Origin: Firm-08 sp045541535
GTDB lineage: Bacteria; Bacillota; Clostridia; Oscillospirales; QAKW01
Direction: 5' to 3'
DNA length: 47,947 nucleotides
NCBI GenBank assembly: GCA_045541535.1
Contig: JAZQJG010000069.1
Coordinates: 1-47,947 of the forward strand
A program made the position numbers and the translations under genes. Positions 8,008 through 14,856 of the stretch are shown one piece after another (the stretch's first letter is position 1; the number at the start of each line of letters is the position of its first letter). The notes under the pieces are model-generated. The model ran no database searches. It saw only the letters and a list, made by a program, of their open reading frames with translations, and was not told where the DNA came from.

Positions 8008-8036
8008 TTGACTTGCTCTTCTATAAAAAATATAAT
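8008..8036 (+). promoter_or_regulatory. Sigma-A promoter for MBL-ABC-DUF4097 operon
   Basis: TTGACT at 8008-8013 and TATAAT at 8031-8036 have a 17-bp spacer. The predicted leader is about 24 nt and carries AAGGGGGA before the ATG at 8067. Confidence 0.85.
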
Positions 8037-8066
8037 AATATTGTATAACTATAAGGGGGAATCATT

Positions 8067-8897
8067 ATGAAATTACAATTTTTAGGTACCGCCGCCGCTG
8101 AGGGCTTACCCGCCCTGTTTTGCACCTGCGAGACTTGCCGCATTGCCCGGGAAAAAGGTGGTAAAAATATCCGCTCTCGCTGTCAGGCGTTGGTGGATGA
8201 TCGGCTGCTGCTGGACTTCGGCCCCGACACCTATTATCACAGTATGCGGGACGGCATTGATCTGACCTATATTTTCAATATTCTCATCACCCACGTCCAT
8301 GAGGATCATTTGAGTCCCAGTGAGCTCCATTATTACCGCAAGGGATTTGCCAACCTGCCCGAAGATCATCCCAAATTTCATTTTTGGGGCGGGCCGGAAA
8401 TGGTCAGCGTGCTGACCCCCATTGTTGATCAACCGAACACTCTGGGGCGAGTGGTCCTGCACGAACTGCAACCCTTCACCCCCACCCTCATTGACAACTA
8501 TACCGTAACCGCCCTGCCCGCTTATCACGGTACCGAAACGCCCTATTTCTATATCATTGACGACGGCAAAAAGACCTTGCTCTACGCCCACGACACCGGC
8601 GCCTTTAAGGAGGAGGTATGGGACTATTTTGCAAAAGTCCGTCCCCATTTTGACCTCATTTCCTTTGACTGCACCATGGGCAACCGTCCGTTGGCCAAGC
8701 CCTGCAGTCATCTGGGCTTTGTGGACATCAAGGCTCTGCGGGAAAAGTTGATGGCCGCCGGCTATTCCGATGACAAAACCGTATACGTTGCCAACCACTT
8801 CTCCCATAACTCTCCCGATGTAAATTACGAGGATCGGGACGTGTATGAAAAAGAAGGCTGTGTAATGAGTCACGACAGCCTTGTACTGGAGTTTTAA
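8067..8897 (+). CDS. PhnP-like metallo-beta-lactamase-fold hydrolase
   Basis: This 276-residue protein has the MBL-fold zinc motif THVHEDHL (His76, His78, Asp80, His81), later ligands around YAHDTGAF, and a C-terminal ANHFSHNSP His. Near the N-terminus, Cys19, Cys21 and Cys24 reproduce the CxCxxC structural zinc site of PhnP, the phosphodiesterase of C-P lyase pathways. No phn genes are nearby, so a cyclic-phosphodiester substrate is possible but unproven. It is the first gene of an operon: its stop codon is immediately followed by the ATG of the ABC exporter. Confidence 0.88.
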   Translation: MKLQFLGTAAAEGLPALFCTCETCRIAREKGGKNIRSRCQALVDDRLLLDFGPDTYYHSMRDGIDLTYIFNILITHVHEDHLSPSELHYYRKGFANLPEDHPKFHFWGGPEMVSVLTPIVDQPNTLGRVVLHELQPFTPTLIDNYTVTALPAYHGTETPYFYIIDDGKKTLLYAHDTGAFKEEVWDYFAKVRPHFDLISFDCTMGNRPLAKPCSHLGFVDIKALREKLMAAGYSDDKTVYVANHFSHNSPDVNYEDRDVYEKEGCVMSHDSLVLEF

Positions 8898-10805
8898 ATG
8901 AGGCCCGGTTACGGCGCACCGCCCGGTGCCAGAATGCGGGACAAGCTCCGCGCCAAGCCGCCCAAAAATCTGCGGGACGTACCCCGTTGGTTGAAAGAGA
9001 CGGTGGGCGGCACCTGTTACCGTCTGTTTTACATCTTCCGCCTGGTATGGGAGACCAAGCCCGGACTGTTGCTCTTTATGGTCTTTATGTCCATCTACGA
9101 CGGTCTGATTCCCTCGGTTACCACGCTGGTCACCTCCAATCTGCTCTACAAGCTGACCCTGAGCTTTACCACCGAGGTCAACCTCATCCCGCCCCTGTGC
9201 TGGATGTTCGGCATTTTATTCCTCAATTCCCTTACCGGTGGCATCAACACCATGATCACCGAGATCTCCGGCGAAGCGGTGGCCAACCACATCAAGGTCA
9301 AAATTATGAACAAGGCCAAGACGGTGGACGTTGCCTCCTTTGATATGCCCGATTTTTACGAGCGGTTGGAAAATGCCAACCGTGAGGCAGGGATGCGACC
9401 CGTGCATATTTTACGCTCCGCCTTTTCGCTGGTGAGTAAGATCATTTCCATCATTTCCTATCTGGGCATTTTGGTGACCTTTACCGGCGTTCTGCCCACC
9501 AGCAGCTATCTCTTTTTCGGGCTGTTTTTGATCGTCTCCCTCGCTTCTGCCATGGTCAGCTTTTATTTTCGGAAGAGGAAGCATGACTATATGTTCCGCC
9601 GTTCCAAGGACCGCAGACAACTCAGCTATTACAGCGATATGATGGTTTCCAAGGATCTGGTGAAGGAGGTCCGTCTCTTTGATCTCTCCGATCTGCTGAT
9701 CGGCCGCCATAAAAAGGTATTTGCCGGATATTATAAAGGGCTCAAAGGTATCATCGTGGGAGAGGGCAGTTGGAACATTTTGCTCTCCCTGCTCTCTGCC
9801 CTGCTCAACGGCGTGCTCTTTTATCTGGTGGCTACCAACATTTCCCGTATTGACGATTATAACAACTATACCGGCGCGCTCAACGCCATCTCAGCAGGGC
9901 TCACCTCCCTGATCAGCACCACCGCCGGTATTTATGAGGGCTCACTGTTTATTGAAAATCTGATTCTTTTTATGAGAGAGAAGCAGACCGTGACGCCCGC
10001 TCTTCCCACGCCCCGTATCCCCGCCCAACAGCAAGGGCACACCATTGAACTACAGCACGTTTCCTTCCGTTACCCCGGTACGGAAAAGGACGTGTTGAAG
10101 GATCTGAACTTTACCTTTAAGGCCGGTGACACCGCCGTGCTGGTAGGTCTCAACGGCGCAGGCAAAACCACCCTGATCAAGCTGATCACCCGTTTGTACG
10201 ATCCCACCGAGGGACGCATCCTGCTGGACGGTCACGACATCCGTGAATACGACCTGAAGGCGCTGTACCGCCTGTACGGCATCATCTTTCAGGATTTCGG
10301 CAAATACGCCGAAACGGCGGGCACCAACATCACCTTCGGTCAGATTGATCTGCCCTATGAAGAGGGGCGGATCCGGGAGGCGGCCGTGGCCAGCGGCGCC
10401 GACGAATTTATTCAAAATCTGCCTCTGGACTACGACACACCCCTGACCCGTTATTTTGAAGAAACGGGCATTGAGTTGTCCATCGGTCAATGGCAAAAGC
10501 TGTCCATCGCCCGCGCCTTTTATTCCGAGGCGGATATTTTGATTCTGGACGAGCCCACCGCTTCGCTGGATCCCTTGGCAGAACAGGAGATCTACAATCA
10601 GTTTGACAAACTGCGCAAGGACAAAACCAGCGTATTTGTCTCCCACCGTCTTTCCTCCGCCACCACCGCCGACGTGATCGTGGTGTTGGAAAACGGACGG
10701 ATCGTGGAGAGTGGCAATCACGACGAACTGATGGCGCTGGAGGGCAAATACCACCATCTCTTTACCACCCAGGCGGCCCGCTACCGCCGAAAGGAGACCC
10801 TATGA
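8898..10805 (+). CDS. ABC exporter, fused permease and ATP-binding domains
   Basis: This 635-residue half-transporter has an N-terminal membrane domain with about six hydrophobic segments (roughly 50-350) and a nucleotide-binding domain (about 380-620). The NBD shows Walker A GLNGAGKTT (about 416-424), the signature variant LSIGQWQKLSIARAF (near 527), Walker B ILILDEP (near 547) and the H-loop VSHR. The signature is LSIGQ rather than LSGGQ, as in several peptide/lipid exporter groups. It probably works as a dimer moving a hydrophobic or peptide substrate outward. The ATG abuts the previous stop, and its 3' end overlaps the next gene by ATGA, so the three are translationally coupled. Confidence 0.92.
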   Translation: MRPGYGAPPGARMRDKLRAKPPKNLRDVPRWLKETVGGTCYRLFYIFRLVWETKPGLLLFMVFMSIYDGLIPSVTTLVTSNLLYKLTLSFTTEVNLIPPLCWMFGILFLNSLTGGINTMITEISGEAVANHIKVKIMNKAKTVDVASFDMPDFYERLENANREAGMRPVHILRSAFSLVSKIISIISYLGILVTFTGVLPTSSYLFFGLFLIVSLASAMVSFYFRKRKHDYMFRRSKDRRQLSYYSDMMVSKDLVKEVRLFDLSDLLIGRHKKVFAGYYKGLKGIIVGEGSWNILLSLLSALLNGVLFYLVATNISRIDDYNNYTGALNAISAGLTSLISTTAGIYEGSLFIENLILFMREKQTVTPALPTPRIPAQQQGHTIELQHVSFRYPGTEKDVLKDLNFTFKAGDTAVLVGLNGAGKTTLIKLITRLYDPTEGRILLDGHDIREYDLKALYRLYGIIFQDFGKYAETAGTNITFGQIDLPYEEGRIREAAVASGADEFIQNLPLDYDTPLTRYFEETGIELSIGQWQKLSIARAFYSEADILILDEPTASLDPLAEQEIYNQFDKLRKDKTSVFVSHRLSSATTADVIVVLENGRIVESGNHDELMALEGKYHHLFTTQAARYRRKETL

Positions 10806-11611
10806 AACTGAAAACCGTTTTGTTCATTCTCATTGCCGTACTGGTGCTGGGCGCCGTGGGCGTTGGAATGTATCACACCCTACCCTATCACTATGAACAG
10901 GGGGAAGAATATCAAGCAGGTGACGCTTCCTATGCCGCCACGGCGGTGCAGGCCCTCCACATTGATTGGATCAACGGATCAATTACGCTGGAGCGCTATG
11001 ACGGAGATACCGTCACCCTCAGCGAAACGGGCGCCCCCGAGGACACCGCCCAACATGTACACTCCGCCCTGCGGGACGGGGTGCTGGACGTACGCTATTG
11101 TCAAAGCGGCGCCCTGTCCACCGGCGCCCGTAAGCAGTTGACCCTTCGCCTCCCCAAAACGCTGATCCCGGATCTCACCCTCACCGCCAAAACCGCCAAT
11201 CTGGTGGTTAGCGGCGGCAGCTATGGTGAGGTAAATATAGAAAACGCCACGGGGCTGACCCGTTTTTACCGCGCCAAGGTAGACCGCATCATCGGCAAAA
11301 CCGACAGCGGTGACGTAAATTTCAGCGGTGAGATGCATACGGGCAAGTTTGAGACCGTTTCCGGCAATCACAACTTGAACTACACCCTACAGCCCGCCGA
11401 GTTGGCCTTTTATTCTATGGACGGCGAATTACAGCTTACCCTGCCCAAAAGCGCCGCCTTTACCGCCGAGTTTTACACCAAGAGCGGTTCCCTCACCTCC
11501 GGCTTCAAAGGCAACGTTACAGACAACCTGTTGACCGTTGGCAAAACGCCAACAGCCAAATACACCATCGTTACTGCAGGAGGCAATCTGCGGATCGACC
11601 CTGCAAAATAG
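10802..11611 (+). CDS. Membrane-anchored DUF4097-like beta-helix protein
   Basis: The 269-residue protein has a single N-terminal membrane anchor or uncleaved signal (residues 4-24), and then a mostly beta, Gly/Ser/Asn-rich region. Turn-like repeats such as LTAKTANLVVSGGSYG, VNIENATG and GKTDSGDVNFSGE resemble the DUF4097 putative-adhesin fold. It should face outward. It overlaps the ABC exporter by four bases. DUF4097 proteins often occur beside transporters or stress-response membrane genes, but their biochemical role is not settled. A partner role for the exporter is an inference from gene order alone. A terminator follows. Confidence 0.75.
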   Translation: MKLKTVLFILIAVLVLGAVGVGMYHTLPYHYEQGEEYQAGDASYAATAVQALHIDWINGSITLERYDGDTVTLSETGAPEDTAQHVHSALRDGVLDVRYCQSGALSTGARKQLTLRLPKTLIPDLTLTAKTANLVVSGGSYGEVNIENATGLTRFYRAKVDRIIGKTDSGDVNFSGEMHTGKFETVSGNHNLNYTLQPAELAFYSMDGELQLTLPKSAAFTAEFYTKSGSLTSGFKGNVTDNLLTVGKTPTAKYTIVTAGGNLRIDPAK

Positions 11612-11623
11612 TCATTATACTTC

Positions 11624-11657
11624 AAACAGCGGTAGCCTTTCGGCCACCGCTGTTTTT
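11624..11657 (+). terminator. Intrinsic terminator after DUF4097 gene
   Basis: AACAGCGGT pairs with ACCGCTGTT, with an inner GCC/GGC pair set and a TTTC loop, followed by a T-run at 11652-11657. Confidence 0.88.
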
Positions 11658-11663
11658 ACCCAG

Positions 11664-11692
11664 TTGCAAAACGGAACGGGATGTGATATGAT
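11664..11692 (+). promoter_or_regulatory. Sigma-A promoter for DtxR-family gene
   Basis: TTGCAA at 11664-11669 and TATGAT at 11687-11692 are separated by 17 bp, directly after the preceding terminator. Confidence 0.8.
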
Positions 11693-11725
11693 AAAGATAC
11701 ATTAAAACAAAAGGAAGCAAACGAT

Positions 11726-12091
11726 ATGCATTTATTGGAATCAGGCGAGATGTATCTGGAGACCATCTGGGTCCTCTCCCGTAAGCTATCCCGTGTCCGT
11801 TCGGTGGACGTAAGCGAATATATGGGCTTTTCCAAGCCCAGCGTCAGCCGCGCCATCGGCATCCTGAAAAAAGGCGAATACATCACCGTGGCCGAGGACG
11901 GCGGCATCCGCCTGACCGAAGCGGGAAAATCCGTGGCGGAAAAGATTTACGAGCGGCACACGGTGCTGACAAAGCTACTGATCAAATTAGGCGTGGACGA
12001 GGCCACTGCCACTGAGGACGCCTGCAAGATGGAGCACGATATCTCCGATCAAACGCTGGACGCCATCAAGGCCTTTGTAACAGAAAAATAA
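11726..12091 (+). CDS. DtxR/MntR-family metal-dependent repressor (iron-type site)
   Basis: The 121-residue protein has a winged HTH (about 8-70; recognition helix FSKPSVSRAIGILKK) and a short all-helical dimerisation domain (about 72-121). It lacks the SH3-like third domain, as in MntR. The metal ligands are informative: Met9, Cys100, Glu103 and His104 match the primary-site quartet of DtxR (Met10, Cys102, Glu105, His106), whereas MntR carries Asp and Glu at the first two positions. His78 also aligns with DtxR His79. This points to Fe2+ sensing in an MntR-sized protein. It is a single gene with its own promoter; no metal transporter is adjacent. AAGGAAG precedes the ATG. Confidence 0.9.
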   Translation: MHLLESGEMYLETIWVLSRKLSRVRSVDVSEYMGFSKPSVSRAIGILKKGEYITVAEDGGIRLTEAGKSVAEKIYERHTVLTKLLIKLGVDEATATEDACKMEHDISDQTLDAIKAFVTEK

Positions 12092-12095
12092 ATAC

Positions 12096-12135
12096 AAAAA
12101 CGGCATTGGGCAGAGCACCGCCCAATGCCGTTTTT
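12096..12135 (+). terminator. Bidirectional terminator, copy A of a duplicated pair
   Basis: AAAAACGGCATTGGGC pairs with GCCCAATGCCGTTTTT around an 8-nt loop. A 37/40 identical direct copy lies at 12406-12445. This one ends the DtxR-type gene. Confidence 0.93.
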
Positions 12136-12250
12136 CCAGACTGTCAAAAAAGTCGTTTCACCACAGAGAAACAACCAAAACAAAAAATATTTGTTTGTAA
12201 CTAACGATAGATACAAATCGTTATCACAGTATACTGATCACTTAAATCTA

Positions 12251-12404
12251 AACATAGGGAACCCTTGCGTTGCAAGGGTTTTCTCTGTTTTCCGCCGATG
12301 CGCTCTCTACCGTACCCACGTACGCCGACGAGACCGCCTCGGCGAAATGCAACTTCCTTTTTTGACACCCAACAGCGTGTCAAAGAGGGTTCTTTGACAC
12401 GCTG
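12251..12404. repeat. Hairpin-rich non-coding spacer between convergent genes
   Basis: The 369-bp gap 12092-12460 has no credible gene. Between the two matching terminators lie four inverted repeats: 12260-12268 with 12272-12280 (extended imperfectly to 12251-12290), 12311-12315 with 12320-12324, 12323-12328 with 12339-12344 (sharing two bases with the previous stem), and a perfect 14-bp stem 12373-12386 with 12391-12404 around GGGT. Such palindrome arrays suggest a REP-like dispersed element or a structured RNA. Other copies cannot be checked here. The part 12136-12250 is AT-rich and shows nothing recognisable. Confidence 0.6.
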
Positions 12405-12405
12405 C

Positions 12406-12445
12406 AAAAACGGGATTGGGCGGAGCGCCGCCCAATGCCGTTTTT
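12406..12445 (-). terminator. Bidirectional terminator, copy B of a duplicated pair
   Basis: This 40-bp hairpin matches 12096-12135 with three changes. On the minus strand it ends the SLH protein gene whose stop is at 12461. Confidence 0.93.
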
Positions 12446-12460
12446 CGTCATAAAATTCGT

Positions 12461-14677
12461 TTACATCATAATTTGGCTATCAATATACTCGTAATAAGAC
12501 ATATAAGGATAATTGCGTACAAAGTTGTAAATAATGGTGGCAACCTCCGCACGGGTAGCGTTACCCTTGGGATTGAAGACGTAGCCATCGCCACTCTTTA
12601 CACCATTGATGATACCGCCCTGCTGACAGGCCGCAACGGCAGATTTTGCCCACTTCGAAATCTTACTTGCATCCTTAAATTTCACAGCGGGGGTATCGTT
12701 GCGCAGACCCAGGCCGATGTACTGAATGAATTTTTCCATCATCACGCAGATCTGTTCACGGGTGATGTTGGCATTGGGTTCAAAGGTGGTGGCGCTGATA
12801 CCGTTGACAATTCCCACCTCGTTGGCCCAAGCCACGTAGCCGGTGTAGTATTTGCCCTTCTTCACGTCTTTAAACTTGGTGGCAACCTTGTGATCCACGT
12901 CAACGCCGCCAAGTCTGCCCAGAACGGTCACGAACATACCGCGGGTCATACTTTCGTTGGGAGAAAACTTGGTATCGGAGGTGCCGGCAAAGAGCTTGCT
13001 GTTAAAGGCGAAATTGACCTCATCGTAATACCAGTCTTTTTTCTTGATATCGGTAAACTGTTTGGTAACGTCCTTTTGGACGGGCAGTTTATCAGCAATA
13101 GTCCAATCTGTTTCACCACACTTGGTGCAAACCACATAGATCTCACCGGGGGTGATGGTGGTGGGGGCAAGAATGCCGTCCTTTTTCCACTCATGCTGAC
13201 CGGGAGCGCAAGGCGGGGCATAATTCGGTCCCTCGGTGGAGATCGTAAAGGAATAATTTCCGCCCTCGGCGCCGGAGGCCTCAATGGTATAGGTCTGACC
13301 GGCGGTCAAGCCATACCCGTAGCCGTCAGCGCTCGGCATATTGATCCAAGCGCCGCAGTAGGCGGCGTTCTCTACCTCAATATAATAAACACCGCTGGTT
13401 TCAGGTGTGAAATTAAACAAAAAGGTGTCTTGTGCCGCCGTGGGACTGAATTTGTGCGGACCGGGACCGGTGATCTCGGGAATGTCCACTACACGAACGG
13501 TAAAGGTACATTTCATTCCCTGGGGATTCTCAGCGGTAATGGTGGCCGTACCTTTTTTCAGCAGGCGCAGTTCATCATCGGCTACCTCCACGACCGTTTC
13601 ATCGGAAGAGGTATACGTAATGTTTCTGTAATCCACCAAAGCGTTGATTTTGCTGGGCTCAATATCGGGATAGATTTCCGTATGCGCATAGCCCACGTAT
13701 TCGTTCACCCTCGGTTTAATGCCGCCGGTGGTAACACCTTCCAGCAGGCCAACCTCTATCATACCGGGACCAAAGTATCCCTGCATCACCATATAAACCA
13801 GATCGTTCTTTTGCAGTTCCATATAGCAGATCTTTGCATCAGCGGTGTACCAAGATCCACCGACGTCATCGCCATTTTCGGGATCGTACACAATGAAGTC
13901 AACCGGCGCTCCGAATTGCATATCGGCTTTCATATAAAAAACGTAGTTGCCGTCGGCAGGGGCCTTAAAGGCATAGGTGGGCAGCGTTCTGTTGGTCATG
14001 GAAATCTTAAAGGTGTCCCCCACCTTGATGGATGTGGTGGGAACGACGGTAATCTTAACGCTGTCTCTCAACCCGTTTTCGGAAGTTGCCGTCAGGGTGG
14101 CGGTGCCGGGAGCCATGGCATAGTAATTCCAACCATTCGTATCAACCACGTCTGTGTTGGAGGAGGAATAGGTTACGTCCACCTCATAACTTTTTTCCGG
14201 ATAAAATTCCGGCTCAAAGCTGAAACCGGCGCCTACGTTGATCTGCAAATTGGTTTTTTCTTCAAAGGCCTCCATTTCGGTGGGCTCTACCATCTTGTAG
14301 AGGGTTACTTTCATGCTGCCGGTACTATTGCTGTAACATCTGGCGCGCAGCGTATACTGAACACCGGCGGTAAGCTCGGCGCTGGCGAGGAAATTATTAC
14401 TTTCGCCTTCATCGTCACTGCGGTCCAGTTCTTCTGAGCCATCATAAATATAAGCCAAGGGATCACCTAAACTATCAAAGGACTCAAAACCATAATAGCC
14501 CGTTTGGGTAGGCGTAAAATAAAAGTCCACATACTCGCCGGAAGCGGTAATATTTACGTTCTTGATGTCCTCCAGTGCGATGGTATCGGGCTGGGCGGCA
14601 GAAGCCGCCAAGGGCAACATACCACAGAGCATCACCAATACCATACACAACGTGAGGATTCTCCATTTTTTCTTCAT
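12461..14677 (-). CDS. Secreted surface protein with Ig-like region and three C-terminal SLH domains
   Basis: The 738-residue protein starts with signal peptide MKKKWRILTLCMVLVMLC...AASAA (cleavage near residue 27). The middle (about 30-535) is beta-rich: pre-peptidase-type segments such as YVDFYFTPTQTGYYGFES, and bacterial Ig-like (BIG2-type) stretches such as APGTATLTATSENG and KKGTATITAENPQG. Three SLH domains follow (about 539-600, 603-660, 665-730), with FTDIKKKDWYYDEV, FKDVKKGKYYTGYV and FKDASKISKWAKSAV as their starts. It should be held on the wall through the SLH triplet. It is a tandem paralogue of the gene at 14857-17067. AAAGGAGAG precedes the ATG. The ligand or function of the Ig-like part is unknown. 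Confidence 0.9.
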   Translation of the reverse strand: MKKKWRILTLCMVLVMLCGMLPLAASAAQPDTIALEDIKNVNITASGEYVDFYFTPTQTGYYGFESFDSLGDPLAYIYDGSEELDRSDDEGESNNFLASAELTAGVQYTLRARCYSNSTGSMKVTLYKMVEPTEMEAFEEKTNLQINVGAGFSFEPEFYPEKSYEVDVTYSSSNTDVVDTNGWNYYAMAPGTATLTATSENGLRDSVKITVVPTTSIKVGDTFKISMTNRTLPTYAFKAPADGNYVFYMKADMQFGAPVDFIVYDPENGDDVGGSWYTADAKICYMELQKNDLVYMVMQGYFGPGMIEVGLLEGVTTGGIKPRVNEYVGYAHTEIYPDIEPSKINALVDYRNITYTSSDETVVEVADDELRLLKKGTATITAENPQGMKCTFTVRVVDIPEITGPGPHKFSPTAAQDTFLFNFTPETSGVYYIEVENAAYCGAWINMPSADGYGYGLTAGQTYTIEASGAEGGNYSFTISTEGPNYAPPCAPGQHEWKKDGILAPTTITPGEIYVVCTKCGETDWTIADKLPVQKDVTKQFTDIKKKDWYYDEVNFAFNSKLFAGTSDTKFSPNESMTRGMFVTVLGRLGGVDVDHKVATKFKDVKKGKYYTGYVAWANEVGIVNGISATTFEPNANITREQICVMMEKFIQYIGLGLRNDTPAVKFKDASKISKWAKSAVAACQQGGIINGVKSGDGYVFNPKGNATRAEVATIIYNFVRNYPYMSYYEYIDSQIMM

Positions 14678-14712
14678 ACTCTTCTCTCCTTTACAAGATT
14701 TTTTGTGATTCT

Positions 14713-14742
14713 ATTATAATAGAAATCAATCGGTGCTGTCAA
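14713..14742 (-). promoter_or_regulatory. Sigma-A promoter for SLH paralogue 1
   Basis: On the minus strand, TTGACA (14742-14737) and TATAAT (14718-14713) are separated by 18 bp. Both hexamers are perfect, which suggests strong expression. Confidence 0.85.
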
Positions 14743-14818
14743 TATCAAATAGATATTTTATACAATTTTATTGATTAAAACTTTCTTAATTTGTGTATTA
14801 TTGCTACATTTTGTCAAA

Positions 14819-14851
14819 GGATGCCGCAGATAGAATATATCTGCGGCATCT
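14819..14851 (-). terminator. Hairpin after SLH paralogue 2
   Basis: GATGCCGCAGATA pairs with TATCTGCGGCATC around a 3-5 nt loop. The following T-tract on the minus strand is weak (CTTTG), so termination may be partial and could allow read-through into the downstream paralogue. Confidence 0.65.
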
Positions 14852-14856
14852 TGAGC

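Noticed and set aside
12125..12397. Possible 90-codon gene between the duplicated terminators
   Set aside because: It begins inside a terminator hairpin and runs through several palindromes; no ribosome site and no family resemblance.
12416..14437. 673-codon open frame on the plus strand opposite the SLH gene
   Set aside because: It is antisense to a clearly recognisable signal-peptide/SLH protein, its translation matches no fold, and it has no promoter or ribosome site of its own. It results from codon bias of the real gene.
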